Below are positions 10,632 to 22,034 of a stretch of 64,000 nucleotides of DNA, piece after piece. Position 1 is the first letter of the stretch. Every line of letters begins with the position of its first letter. The notes beneath the pieces are model-generated. The model did no database searches. It saw only the letters and a program-made list of their open reading frames with translations, and was not told the origin of the DNA. The stretch is from Alisma plantago-aquatica. Lineage: Eukaryota > Streptophyta > Magnoliopsida > Alismatales > Alismataceae. The stretch spans positions 525,783,303 through 525,847,302 of the forward strand of contig OY856409.1 in the NCBI GenBank assembly GCA_963693085.1, read 5' to 3'. A program made the position numbers and the translations under genes.

Positions 10632-11817
10632 TGACCTTGATACTCTCAATAAATTGCAAAGAGAAGTGGTTGTTACCCTATGTACGCTTGAGATGTATTT
10701 CCCTCCTTCGTTTTTTGATATCATGGTACATCTTGTTTTCCACTTGATTAGGGAAGTGAAAATGTTGGGATCAGTTTTCTTGCATTGGATGTATCCCTTT
10801 GAATGATACATGAGCATTTTTAAAGGTGATGTTCGAAACCGTTATCGGCCTAAAGGGAGTATTATTGAGGGTTATGTGGAGAGAGAGGTTATGGATTTTT
10901 GTAATGACTTTCTAAGTGGTAATGACACTCCTGTTAATGACAAGTATATTGAGGAGCATTTTGGAAAAGGAATTTTGGGATCATGGATGAAAGTAATCAA
11001 CCGTGAGAAGTTGGAACAAGGTCACTTGTATATTTTACACAACATTGACAAAGTGAGTGTTTATATCGAGGAACATGCCAATTTCATCAAGAGACAATAT
11101 CCTCAAGCCAATTCAATGTGGCTTGCTAGAGAGCATGACAAGATATTTATTAAGTGGTTTGAAGATAAAGTCTTACATCAACTATCTCAAACACCAGATA
11201 ATCTTAATGAAACTATCAAATGCCTCGCCTTGAAACCAAAATTGAATGTTATGTCTTATGAAGGGTTTGACATAAATGGATTCTCATATTACACAAAGCC
11301 TCAAGATGATAAGAGTGTCATCCAAAATAGTGGGGTCACCCTTCAAGAATCTTCATTGTTTTTTGCAAGTGCAAAGGATAAGAGTCCACATGAAGCTAAA
11401 ATGTCATATTATGGTGTCATTGAAGACATATGGGAGTTTGACTACATAGATTTTAGAATTCCGCTCTTTAAATGTAATTGGGTTGATAACATCAAAGGGG
11501 TTATATTGGATGAATTGGGTTTCAAATTAATAAACTTTGAAAAGATTGGTGAGAAGGGTGAAACATTCATATTGGCATCACAGGAGAAATAAGTATTCTA
11601 TATCAATGATCCTGCAAATGATAAATGGTCGGTTGCTCTTCATGGTAAAAGCCAGTTCATTGAAGATCCTATAGATGAAGAACATTACTATGATAAGTAT
11701 GATGACTACAGTCCATTCTCAGTTGGGTTGCCAACACCACCAAATATTGAAGCTAATGATGACTTGCATGTGCGTGAAGATCACAATGAAGGATTGTTAA
11801 TTGATAAAAGATCGTAA
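10627..11817 (+). pseudogene. TNP2: CACTA transposase TNP2-type, 3' part (DUF4218/DUF4216 regions)
   Basis: Continues the gene cut at 2865. After the insert the frame reads IDLDTLNKLQ, then FPPSFFDIMVHL and WMYPFE (DUF4218-like), and later YYGVIEDIWEFDY, FKCNWVDN, LGF and FILASQ (DUF4216-like), to a final stop at 11815-11817. Two in-frame stops break it: TGA at 10804-10806 after WMYPFE, where family members usually have arginine, and TAA at 11590-11592 after ASQEK. Both fit a single C-to-T change (CGA, CAA). Between these stops the frame is open for 260 residues (10810-11592). The gene cannot make a complete transposase without read-through and loss of the insert. Confidence 0.9.
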
Positions 11818-11859
11818 TATTAGAGGCATGCATGTTTATATTTTTTTATATGTTTATTT

Positions 11860-11995
11860 TTCTGAATGTGAACTTTACAGTGTGAATGTAAACTTTACAA
11901 TGTGAATTACTTTACAATGTGAATGTGAACTTTACAATGTGAATTACTTTATAATGTGAACTTTACAATCTGAATGTGAACTTTCAGATGGCTGA
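11860..11995 (+). repeat. Degenerate minisatellite in the CACTA element
   Basis: Several copies of the word TGTGAATGTGAACTTTACAA, some shortened to TGTGAATTACTTTACAA, are arrayed in tandem. Related words (TGTGAATGTGAATGACTTT) recur at 15125-15330, closer to the right end. Such internal arrays are common in CACTA elements and may serve as binding sites for the second element protein; that role is inferred. Confidence 0.75.
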
Positions 11996-12050
11996 TCATT
12001 CAGGAGATGATCGTGCTGATGATTACCGTGTGTTTTTTTGTCAAATTTTA

Positions 12051-13977
12051 GGTTGGTGATGTACCCCTTGAAGAAATTGGGGCACTTGATGAGCAACAAA
12101 AAAAGTTGAGAAAGTGAGGGGCGTCACAATGATGAATAAGTTACTACAACAAAGGGGCAATGGACCCAAACTGGCTGTGGATTTCGATCATGCAGGAAAT
12201 CTAGTTGGAGTGAACCATAACTCATTTATTTCATATCTTGGTATTCTTATTCGCACCCATTATAGTCCTAACGTAGAATCCTGACATAAAGTTCCTAAGG
12301 TGAAGAAAGACTTAGTATGGAAGGAACTATATGTGAGCTATTATTATTTGCAATTCTATTTTTGTAGATTACTAATTTTTAGGATACTAGTTAATAACAA
12401 TTCTATTTTGTAGAGTATATTTGATCTGGATGAAAAGCTGTATTGTAAATGCATGATGCAATGCTGTGGGAGGGTCCTAAGGAACTAATGGACAAATCTC
12501 ACCCTAGATTATATACGCGATGCTGAGAAGAGGCTCTTGAGATTTCTAATTCTAGACATTGTTCACTTTTTGACTAACTCTACACTAATAATTTTTGTGT
12601 GTATTCTATTTACAATATTAATTTAGGAAGAAGGCAGCCCCTGTGCAATGGAACTACCTGGACCCCAAAGACTGGGAGGAGTTTGTTACCCAAAGAAAAA
12701 TGGATGAATTCAAGGTATTAAGCGCCACTCCCAATTTAATTAATATACGTTTTTATGTATTCACCTATTCAAGATTAAACTTTAGTGTTACTAACCAAAT
12801 CAATGTGCTTACTAATAAGGGTATCAATGATGGTCAAAGAGCAAGGCGTGCACTGAATGTGCATGACCACACAATGGGTCCAAGAGTCTATGCAGACGTT
12901 CGCCAAAGACTACAGGATGAGTCTACTTCTCAGTTTGCTGCTACTCTGGAGACTGAAGAGTCCTCTACTATTGGTCCTCTGCCTCGCCATGCTATGTGGA
13001 TAACTGGGAGGCAAAATAAGAAGGGAGATATAAAGAAGCCCGCAACTTCTGAGGCGGCTGCAAAAATGGTAAAATTCAACTCTTAGAGCAATCGATTGAT
13101 ATTGATTATTATTATGTTTACATACCAATTTCTATTGATGGCGATTAGCGGGAGCTGCACCAGCAGAGGAAGGAAGGTAAGTTCATCCCTAAGGGCACAA
13201 GGGATGAATTGAAAGTTGTTCTGGGTAACCGAGAGCATCCTAGACGTGTTAGGGGTGCAGGCACTGGTGTGGGCATCAAAGCATTCTTTGGGCCATCCCA
13301 GTGCAAACCTTTCCCAAAAGCGGGACTTTCACAAGCTGAGGTAACCTATTCTTTTTTTAGAATGTTATTGCGAAAGGGAATTCAATAATCAAAAGTTAGC
13401 ATTTATTTTATCCATGTATAGGTAGATGTGTTAATTAATAGGAGAGTCGAGGAAGCACTTGATAAGAGACTCCATGAAGCCATTAGCAAGTGGTAGGCGT
13501 CTCAGACTGCCACTCGGACAGTACTTATGGCGGGCCTTGATTCTCCTACTGTAGAGGTTGGGAGTAATCCTGTAGACCCACCACCTAGCACATCCGATGT
13601 AAGTATTTTTATGACATAGTAGCTGGTCTTTTCAAGATGATATGTTAATGTATATATGTATATAACATTCTTTATGTAAATTTGTAGGGGTTGAAACCAT
13701 GCCGTTTAAAAAGTCTAGAATATATCATTGCAGAGGCACATGCTTACCCAACCCTTCCAGGGGGCGTGTTTCATGGGACTCTAGTACCAACTGGCGTAGT
13801 TCGTGTGAGCCCGATACATGTACTCCCCGATTGGAGGGATCTTCCATTGCCATATGCCCACCCAGATGGATCGGCGAACATGATCCAAATTACCCTATAA
13901 ATGTTACTATTCCAGAGGATGTTGCAGGTAAATCATACGATAACAATCTATTTATACAAGTTCTGCATATGTATTAA
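12051..13977 (+). pseudogene. CACTA second gene, TNPA/TNP1-like (plant transposase PF03004-like), decayed, with introns
   Basis: Reads as spliced exon pieces rather than one frame. Near 12110-12310 translation gives MMNKLLQQRG, LAVDFDHAGNLVGVN and IRTHYSPNVES, typical of the PF03004-type domain. At 12643-12715 come WNYLDPKDWEEFV and MDEFK followed by a GT donor. After an apparent intron the frame continues as ARRALNVHDHTMGPRVYADVRQRL (12840-12915). Later pieces are FIPKGTRDELKVVLGN with EHPRRVRG near 13175-13255, then VDVLINRRVEEALDKRL near 13425. The frame at 13691-13900 gives VFHGTLVPTGVVRVSPIHVLP and DLPLPY, which resembles the C-terminal TNP1 region. Several stops (for example in the 12118 and 13495 areas) make it inactive. 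TNPA-type proteins bind the subterminal repeats and assist transposition. Exon limits are approximate. Confidence 0.7.
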
Positions 13978-14101
13978 TGCATACATAATACATGTTTTGC
14001 ATATGTATTAAAGCAGGTCAATCATACGATAACAAACTATTTATATAAGATATTTTGGAGTTGTTTCGTTATGAATAGTTGAACACATCTATGGTAGAGC
14101 T
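13924..14101 (+). repeat. 89-bp tandem duplication
   Basis: GCAGGTAAATCATACGATAAC at 13924 recurs as GCAGGTCAATCATACGATAAC at 14013, and the bases between are a degenerate repeat containing GCATACATAATACATG. A third partial copy lies near 14170. The remaining DNA from 14101 to 14460 is AT-rich with no gene, probably intron or spacer of the second CACTA gene. Confidence 0.7.
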
Positions 14102-14460
14102 GTGGATATGGTGAGATCTTGTTTATACATCCATATACCTTGTTTAATATACGGTGATCTGGTTTCTTATATATTAATGCATACGTAATACATGTTTTGC
14201 ATCCACTTACACACAATCTGTAAAGATTTTTCATTTTCCCATATGGGATTTCTGGTTCAATCTTTGATCAGTCTTGTAGATAAAGACTCTTCATCAGTTA
14301 CCTCATACTGCTCTGCTGCTTTTAAATGTTTTGGTAAAAAAAGAAGACTGTGATAATAGCTCTATTTAATGTTAAGTAAGTTTACTTTGCTTATAATTTG
14401 GACTTAAAAAAATTACATTTTTATTGTGGAGTTTGAGTTATAAATTTTTAACTTTCTTAC

Positions 14461-15142
14461 CTCTAGTGGTAGGAATTGGGAGTTATTGGTTATTGTCCCC
14501 AAGACGTTCATTGTTTATTATTTAGATTCTACGGGGAATGAATTGGACACAATATATGGACACTCAATAAAAAGGCCATTATTCCCATGAGAAATATTTC
14601 ATATTTTTATATCTGTTAACATCTGCGGGGAATGTGAAAGTAATTTCCTGACTCCAATATGTATATATTATTTATGTGAATTGTGGTTATTTGTATTTTG
14701 GAATATTTTATATGCTTTAATTTATAGTGTGCTACACAAGACAACGGATGGGCATGTGCCTACTATGTGATATGATTTATGGACCTAATCATAAAACATG
14801 CCACAATGGAAATTGATACTATACATCAGGTATTATATATAGTATCATTAGATAATATGAAATATATCAATCTTATTATATATCATTAATTATATATATA
14901 CGCCATTCTCTCTGCAGGTGATTAAAACTGACTTCAGTACAGGTGGAAAGTTATTAGATGTACATACTCCCTATACGATGGAGGAATTAGATGATGTAAG
15001 AGAAGAATGGGAAAAATCCCTACAAGTAGTGGGAATTCTTAAATATAATTGGGGTTATGATGACGATGATGACAATGATGATGAATTAAGAATGTTATTT
15101 CTAAACTTTGTTCTCATAATAATTTTGTGTGAATGTGAATGA
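14461..15142 (+). pseudogene. Ulp1-like (C48) cysteine protease end of the CACTA second gene, decayed
   Basis: Plant CACTA elements often carry a Ulp1-like SUMO-protease domain. Here, after an acceptor-like TAG, 14474 onward reads NWELLVIVPKTFIVYYLDS, matching the His-Asp part of the fold. Near 14731-14780 comes CATQDNGWACAYYV, the Gln and nucleophile Cys part (Cys codon 14755-14757). The last exon, from about 14919, reads FSTGGKLLDVHTPYTMEELDDVREEW and ends with an acidic DDDDDNDDE run. The usual catalytic His is Asn (AAT, 14474-14476). A TGA stops the frame at 14773-14775, where the family usually has Arg. The protease is therefore inactive twice over. The bases between exons look like short introns. 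Confidence 0.75.
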
Positions 15143-15459
15143 CTTTTTCTGAATTGTCATATGTGTGAATGTGAATGACTTTTTCTGATCAATACATGAA
15201 TGTTTCTACATGTGTCTGAATATGAAAAAGAGATGAAATGAATGGAATTGAATGTGAATGTAAATGACTTTGCAGGTTTCTACATGTATCTGATCAATAC
15301 ATGTGTTTGAATGTGAATGACTTCGTAGGTTTGTGGCCTGTTGTTGGCTGATATCAATGGATGTTGTAAACCTACAGTTTAGAATTGAACTGTAGGTTCT
15401 GCATCCTGCTGACCAACCATACAGTAGGTCTACAAACTAATAACAAAAAAAATCAGAAC

Positions 15460-15881
15460 ATAGGCGTCGGTTATTTGTAAAAATCGACACTGAAGACATA
15501 CGACGTCAGTTTTTAGCAAAAAATTGACATCTATGTGGCCAGGTACCACAGTCGTGCTGGGAAGCACGACCGTGGTGGAAGGGGATATGTCGTCAGTTAT
15601 TAGCAAAAACTGACGCATATTGTGCCCTCACTGGTGCTTTATTAATGGCGGGAAGGGTAATGGCGTCGGTTTTTATTTGATGACTGATGTCTTTAACCAC
15701 GATATAGTATCGGTTTTCTTTAATAATTGACACCTATAGATCCCTTGCTGGCGCATTTTCGATGGAGGGAAGGGTTATGGTGTCGGTTAGAAGCCGACGC
15801 TGAAGGTGTCAACTTTTAGCAGCACTCACTTGGGTGTCACTTGGAAATTGACGCTAAAGGCTCTAAATAACCGACGCAAAA
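15460..15881. repeat. CACTA right subterminal repeats
   Basis: About eight copies of a unit like GCGTCGGTTATTTG or its complement (CCGACGC, CTGACGC, TTGACGC) occur in both directions, for example near 15466, 15502, 15588, 15663, 15703, 15780 and 15868. Such repeats are the usual binding sites for TNPA-type proteins and define CACTA ends. A GC-rich hairpin sits inside at 15546-15575. Confidence 0.85.
15546..15575. repeat. GC-rich hairpin within the subterminal region
   Basis: CCACAGTCGTGC, a loop of TGGGAA, then GCACGACCGTGG pair over 12 bp with one mismatch. It lies between subterminal repeats and is not one of them. Confidence 0.7.
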
Positions 15882-15900
15882 GGCCTTTTCTGTAGTAGTG
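15882..15900 (+). repeat. Right terminal inverted repeat of the CACTA element
   Basis: GGCCTTTTCTGTAGTAGTG is the complement of a CACTACTACAGAAAAGGCC start, the classical plant CACTA terminus. The next three bases, AAA, would be the target duplication; the partner copy is left of the window. Confidence 0.9.
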
Positions 15901-17203
15901 AAATAGCTTGAAATCCCTAATTTGAACCATCAATTATTTTGTGCTAAGCACCATAGGTTGATGCTATCAACCTGTCCCAGATCATGTTACACCTTAGAAA
16001 GGTTGTACGCATATTTACAAGTTCATATAGAACTGGAACAAGATAGGGAACATCACAAAAATTCATAATTCTAAACAAGCATGGTTTCTTTATGCTTAGA
16101 TCATCACATTAAAGCATAAACATGAACTAACAAGCTTCTAGTAAGCAATATAAGCGAAGAATGTTATATAACTTGCCTCTATAGAGTAGGTCAGATATCA
16201 AACAGTAAGAATCTCGAGAAAATAAGGCAAGAAATCCCTAGATTTAGATCTGAACTTGGCCAAATAGGTACTTCTCTCCACAAAGAAGTAAAATCCTAGA
16301 AAAATAAACAAGAAGGATAAGTTTTTGAGTTCTAGAGCCACTTTCACCATGTAACGGTAGGGTTCTGACCTAGAGAGATATAGGAGGAAGAAGAGCAAAG
16401 AAATAAATGGAGAAAATCAGTTAATACTTACATTTTTAGGTCAAGATCACTAGGAGGAAGCTTTTTAGACCCAAAAAGAAAATCAATTGCAACCCTAGAA
16501 TTTTTTCCAAGAAGATCCCCATTTTATTATTCCTTGGGAAGAAAATTCACAGAAGCACAGAGGGAGAATGAAGGTCAGAGAAGGAGAGAAGTGGTGGAGA
16601 TAAAATGGCTCGTTTTGGTGCTTGGGGATAAGTATATGAAACTTTAAGATAAAGAAAAAGAAAAAGTTGAAGTTCTAGTATCTATCCAAGTGTACATGGC
16701 CTTAATTTATTAATAATATACAAGAACACACACAATCAGCTCCCCCACCATCTATATAGACCTTCTTAGCTTTCCTTTGTCAAATTTCCCTGCCAATCAC
16801 ATAATTCATTAGTTGATAGCTACTAAAAGTAGCTCATCCATGAAGGGGTAAACCCTAAAATACCCTTAAGGAAAACACCTTCAAAACAAGGCTCAACTGG
16901 GAGCCCCATGGTTCAAAATACTCAAGAATAATAATATAACATATAAGGAACATAATTCATGTGACAAATTGCAAATAAAACCCCTCAATTGGGTAAACTA
17001 TAGAAAAGTCCAAAATATACAAAAAATTGCATAACTTGCTCAAACAGTGTCCAAATTGGACCAAATTTGAAACTTAAGCTTGTATTATGATTTCAAAACA
17101 TATCAAAATTTTATATTAGGGTTATAGACATTCAATTATTGTAATTAAGCTTATTCAAATCATTACACAAGTTTAGGGGCCTTATAACTATAAACCCCTA
17201 ACA
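15901..17203 (-). repeat. 3' LTR of G1, truncated by the CACTA insertion
   Basis: On the minus strand the LTR starts TGTTAGGGGTTTATAG (complement ending at 17203) and runs about 1.3 kb to 15901. It aligns with 24438-25718 of the other LTR. A TATA-like CTATATAG lies at 16752-16759 in both copies. Short open frames in it, such as 16198-16398, are not genes. Confidence 0.88.
16751..16759 (-). promoter_or_regulatory. TATA box of the G1 LTR (3' copy)
   Basis: TCTATATAG on the + strand reads CTATATAGA on the element strand. It is followed in the element direction by GGTGGGGGAGCT. The identical site is at 25284-25292 in the 5' LTR. It is assigned as the LTR core promoter from conservation and context only. 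Confidence 0.5.
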
Positions 17204-17379
17204 AGGATTTTACCCCGAAATCCTACGCAAAAAGAGATGGGTATTTTCTACGCATCTCATTCTCTAGTTACCATGTGGATTAATCTATGCCACAGTGATG
17301 CCACAAAACTTTCACTAGTATTACATATTTTCTCTTCAACATTTTCACCCTTCTATCCAGGATGAACACATGACCCTCA

Positions 17380-18560
17380 ACATAGGAGATATCCTCCTCT
17401 CACTCAACCTCTACTGGTTGGATTGTCTTCTCAGTATCTGGATGGTATTTACTCAACATAGAGATGTGAAAGACATTATGCAATCTATTCATCAACATAG
17501 AGATGTGAAATACATTATGCAATCTATGCATCTCTGGTGGTAGCTCCAACTTATATGCTACCTTTCCAACACGAACTAGGACAGGGTATGGTCCCATAAA
17601 TCTAGGAGCCAACTTACCCTTCTTTCCAAACCTCAGTGCACCTTTGCAAGGAGATACCTTAAGATATACTCTATCTCCCACTTGGAACTCAAGTGGTCTA
17701 CGTCGGTTATAAGCATAATACTTCTGCCTATCCTGGGATGCTTTCAACTATTGTTGTATTACTTTAATCTTTTCTGTAGTTTGCTATACTAGCTCAGGAC
17801 CCAAAAGTTGATATTCACTTGTCTCATACCAACAAAGAGGAGACCAACATCGTCTCCCATACAAATCCTCATAAGGATCCATATCTATGCTTCTTGGATA
17901 GCTATTGTTGTATGCAAACTCTATCAGAGTCAAATGTACATCCCAACTACCAAGAAATTGCAGCACACATGCCCTCAAGAGATCCTCTAAAGTATGAATA
18001 GTTCTTTTAGACTGGCCATCAGTCTGTGGATGAAAAGTTGTGCTGAATCTCAACTGTGTTCCCATTGCTGGATGCTCCCAAAAATGACTTGTAAACTATG
18101 GACCTCTGTCAGAAACTACAGTCACTGGAATGCCATGCAGACGAACTATCTCATCAACATATATTTGTGCCAATTTCTCTACTGTAAACGCTTAGTCAAT
18201 TTGTCTACTATAACCCATATGGAATCATGACCCTTGGCTATCCTAGGAAGACCAACCACAGAGTCCATAGTAATATGATCCCATTTCCACTGTGGTATTG
18301 GCAATGGTTGTAATGTCCCTTTAGGATTCTGGTGCTCAGCCTTCACCTGCTAACAAACTGGACATTTGGCAATGAACTCTACCACATCATGCTTTAGAAT
18401 TGGCCACCAATACATGTATTTCAAGTTTTGGTACATGTTGGTACTTCCAGGATGCATTGAATACATGGAGGAGTGAGCCTCCCCAAGTACCATCTTCCTT
18501 AACCCATCAACATTAGGAATTACTATCCTATTATGGTAACAAACTATACCATTATCTGCC
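17380..18560 (-). pseudogene. G1 integrase and C-terminal tail (decayed)
   Basis: Read right to left. The HHCC zinc finger appears complete near 18340-18490 (AHSSMYSMHPG and KCPVC), but the following Gln codon is TAG. The catalytic core follows at 17784-18065, with FHPQTDGQSKRTIHTLEDLLRA and FAYNNSY; the usual Glu after QTDGQS is Lys, so the third acidic catalytic residue is missing here. The tail at 17400-17747 has LEFQVGDRVYLKVSP, GKLAPRFMGPYPV and LHNVFHISML, the GPF/Y-type module of chromoviruses. A 39-bp in-frame tandem duplication repeats the LHNVFHISML segment (17454-17531). Integrase inserts the element DNA into the chromosome; this copy cannot be functional. Confidence 0.82.
17454..17531 (-). 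repeat. 39-bp in-frame tandem duplication in the G1 integrase tail
   Basis: CAACATAGAGATGTGAAA at 17454 recurs at 17493 as part of two neighbouring 39-base copies that differ at a few sites. It adds 13 residues without changing frame, so it was harmless to the frame when it arose. It is probably a replication-slippage product. Confidence 0.8.
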
Positions 18561-18699
18561 TATTGAAAGCCATCATACTTTTCACTGCCAATTCTTGATC
18601 GTATATTTTGTATCATAGTATCATTCACTTGTGCATCATGAATCTGCTGTCTCAAGGTAGGTTTTACTTCTAACTGTGCCAACAATCCTGCCAATAAGG

Positions 18700-20600
18700 A
18701 AACTTCTAGCTATACATCCATCTGGTGAAGAGACACTAACATATATCTCTTGTGGCACATCAAAGAATTTAATTGTGCGTTATCTACTGTTGATGATGAA
18801 GATGACTTTCTACTCAATGCATCAGCTACCACATTAGATTTCTCTAGATGGTAATATATTGTGCAATCATAATCCTTAATCAGCTCCATCCATCTCCTCT
18901 TCCTCATATTTGACTCCTATTTTGAGAAGATATACTGTAGATTCTTGTGATCAGTGAAGATCTGACACTTTTCTCCAAAAAGATAGTGTCTCTAGATCTT
19001 TAAGGAATGGACCACCACTACAAGCTCCAGATCATTTGTTGGGTAATTCTCCTCATGTTTCTTAAGCTGTCGTGAAGTAAAAGAAATCACATTTTTATCC
19101 TACATCAACACACATCCCAATCCATTCTTCGAAGCATCACAAAAGACAATATAGACTTTTCCTTGCTCCGGCAGTACTAACACCGGTGCACTAGTCAACT
19201 TTTCTTTCAAAAGCTGGAAACACTTGCCATTTTAGGAAAAAGGAACATCCTTCCGGGTTAACCTAGTTAGGGGTAACACTATAGATGTGAAGTCTTTGAT
19301 GAACCTCCTATAGTAACCTACCAGACCTAGGAAACTACAAATCTCTATCGGTGTCTTTGGTTGTTCCCATTCTAGTACAGAAGATACTTCTTGGAATCAA
19401 CACAAACACCTTTTACAGATATAACATGGCCCAGAAAAGACACTTCAAATAACCAGAATTCACACTTGCTGAACTTAGCATATAGTTGATGCTGCCTCAA
19501 CAAACTCAATGCCTAGCGAAGGCATTGCTCATGTTGTTTACTATCCTTAGAGTATATTGGGATATCATCTATGAACACGACCACACACTGATCAAGATAA
19601 GGTCTAAACACCATATTCATTAGATCCATAAAAGCTATAGGTGCATTGGTTAGCCCAAATAGGATAACCACAAACTCATAATGACCATACCTAGTCCTAA
19701 AAGCTGACTTGGGTATGCCATCATCCTTAGTTCTCAACTGATGGTAACCTGACCTCATGTCTATCTTTGAAAACACAATGGCACCTCTCAACTAATCAAA
19801 AAGATCATCAATCCTCGACAAAGGATACTTATTCTTTATTGTCACCTTGTTCAACTCTCTGCAGTCTATACACAACCTCATTGAACCATCCTTATTTTTA
19901 ACAAACAACACGGGAGCCCGAAGGGGAAGTGCTCGACCTGATAAAACCCTTCTCTAACAATTCTTGTAACTATTTCTTTAACTCCTGCATCTCTACTGGT
20001 GCCATTTTGTATGCTGAATGTGTTGTGGGTTGTGTTCCAGGAACAAGATTGATCTCAAAATCAATCTCTCTATGAGGGGGAATGCTAGGAAATTACTCAG
20101 GAAAGACATCCTCAAATTCTCGCACCACTGGTACCTCGTGGATATTAGGACCTACCACCTTGGTATCCACAACATGAGCTAAGAAAGCCTCACATCATTA
20201 TCTCATCAACTGCTCAACTATCATAGCTAACATCAAACATGTAGGAAGAATCTTCCTATCAACCTGAAAAATTCACTGTACATCTCCATCATGGACCGTC
20301 AGAAGCTTAGTACTATAGTTCAAGACTATCTTGTATTTTTCCAATATATCCATTCCTAGGATTACATCAAAACCATGCATGTCAAGTAGAAAAAGAGCCA
20401 CTTGAATGTTGTGTCCAGAAAAAGAAAGAATACAAGAAGGGCACACTTCCCACAAATCGACGGAATCAACTAAAGGAGTCTCTAGCCGTAGGCTATCACA
20501 TCTAAGACTAACATGTAGATAACAACTATTTGTCACCTCTCTAGTGATAAAAAAGTGTGTCACACCTGGTCTAGTAACATATATACAAAACAAGAAGCAG
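18700..20600 (-). pseudogene. G1 protease, reverse transcriptase and RNase H (decayed)
   Basis: At 20273-20593 the protease region retains FLLDMHGFDVILGMDIL, but the catalytic Asp-Ser/Thr-Gly is replaced by Arg-Pro-Gly in front of VTHFFIT. The reverse transcriptase lies at about 19200-20070; the open piece 19513-19791 has [30 protein letters not shown] and [11 protein letters not shown], so the two catalytic aspartates remain. The RNase H end at 18710-18907 contains [13 protein letters not shown] and [10 protein letters not shown]. Numerous stops and shifts separate these pieces. Reverse transcriptase copies element RNA and RNase H removes the RNA strand; this copy is dead. Confidence 0.85.
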
Positions 20601-20839
20601 ACAAATCATAATGAAATAACTCCATCTGACTTGTACGACTCATGGATTGACCCTTGCTTCTGGATGGGTCATGGCATAGAACCTTGCTGTCACCTACTGC
20701 CATCCACATCCTCGGCTTGCTTGTCTAGAGGATCCTTCCTGGGATGCCTGACCACGTCCTCTTCCACTGCCACTACTAAACTATCGTTGTTGTGGAACTT
20801 GTTGACTTTGCCTTGGCTGCTGAGTCTCCTCCTCATCTT

Positions 20840-21930
20840 TCATAGGGCAATAAGGTCTTGTATGCCCCACTTGCCCATACTTGTAACATGTTAAGGTATC
20901 TTGATATGGCCTAAACGACCCTGTCACTAAAACTGATGAGGTACTACGGGCTCCCGTTGGCGGAAAAATGTGACCTCTACCCCGACTCGAGGTCCACTAT
21001 GATGGTGCATGTGATATGGGTTCAGTGAAGGTTGACCTTGGTTGCGACTGTGGTGGGAAAAACCTCAGCTTCTTAAAGCCTCCAGATGATTTCTATTGAA
21101 ACTACACAAGTCACTTCTTAGCATTAGCTTCACACTTCTCTACGGAAGACCTTTCAATCCTCCTTACAAATTTCACAAAGGTGGAAAACCTCTCCCTATT
21201 TTCTAGGGCTGATGCTGTTGTAGTCAAATCAGTACTGAGGCCCTTCTTGAATCCATGGATCCTTTCTTTGTCCATTGCTTCCATATGCGAGCAAAACCTT
21301 AGAAGTTCCATAAACTTTGATTCATACTCATTGATAGTCATAGCTCCCTGATGAATCTTCTCGAACTGATATATTTTCTCATCTAAGTAGATCTCTGGAA
21401 AATATTGGCTAACAAATTCCCTCTAAAACTCCTCCCATCCTATCACAACTCCTGGCCTTTTTTCCTCTTCTATGGCTCACCAGTGTCCAGCACTACCCTT
21501 CAACAAGTATACCGCATGCTTGACTTTATCTTCTTTAGCCATGTTTAGGATTTTGAACGCATTTTTCAGCTCAATGAACTGCATGTCAGCGTCTGCTGGA
21601 TCAGAAGAACCAACATATTCAATTGCCCCAACACATATAAGACGTTCAAATATCTTCCTGACACCTTGGGACTCCACATTAGAGGCAGCTGCCCTAGATT
21701 GAGGTGTTGGCACTCTGTCAACGATATGTGTAATTGTGGCCATCATCTATCTAAACATATACTGAAACTCAGGATCAGCCATCATTTTCGGGTCTAGATG
21801 AGGCATTGCGGGCTACTCTGGCCCTGCTTCTGGCACTCTCTCATCACGTTCCTGCCTCCCTGCACCTCCTCCTAGTACAACATAGCTACTCTCAATGTGT
21901 TCTTCATGTCCTCCAGACATATCTGCATAA
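20840..21930 (-). pseudogene. G1 gag (decayed)
   Basis: Frames at 21477-21746 (DADMQFIELKNAFKILNMAKEDKVKHAVYLLKGSAGHW) and 21111-21341 (MTINEYESKFMELLRFC and RIHGFKKGL) match the retrotransposon gag capsid pattern. The zinc knuckle at 20848-20888 reads CYKYGQVGHTRPYC, so the second Cys of the usual CCHC has become Tyr, a single G-to-A change. Gag forms the virus-like particle and the knuckle binds RNA. Several stops make it inactive. Confidence 0.8.
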
Positions 21931-22016
21931 GCATAAACTATGATCAGATATGTTGGATACATAAGAACATACTCAAACCTAAGTCATATGTCCCTTTAGA
22001 CTCAGTAAACCTAGAC

Positions 22017-22027
22017 CTCTAATACCA
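22017..22027 (-). promoter_or_regulatory. Primer-binding site of G1
   Basis: On the element strand TGGTATTAGAG follows the LTR end by seven bases (GTTAAGT). It is one base off TGGTATCAGAG, complementary to initiator tRNA-Met. The substitution is C to T. Confidence 0.75.
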
Positions 22028-22034
22028 ACTTAAC

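Larger units (their letters stand above)
1..15900 (+). mobile_element. En/Spm-type CACTA DNA transposon, right-hand part (left end outside window)
   Basis: A class II element read on the + strand. It contains a TNP2-type transposase pseudogene from 813, a second TNPA/TNP1-like gene from about 12050, a Ulp1-like protease end at 14461-15142, subterminal repeats built on a GCGTCGGTT-like unit at 15460-15880, and a terminal repeat ending ...CTGTAGTAGTG at 15900, the complement of a CACTACTACAG start. I see no matching CACTA terminus at the left, so that end lies outside the window or was rearranged. A 7761-bp LTR element interrupts it at 2866-10626; without that insert about 8.1 kb of CACTA DNA is present here. 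At 15901 the sequence passes straight into an LTR also present intact near 24438, so the CACTA inserted into that LTR. Placing bases 1-812 inside the element is inference. Confidence 0.85.

Noticed and set aside
11860..11995. CRISPR-like array
   Set aside because: The repeats are back to back and degenerate with no uniform spacers; this is a plant transposon minisatellite.
15001..15100. Acidic DDDDDNDDE tail as a separate small gene
   Set aside because: It continues the Ulp1-like last exon and is not an independent frame.
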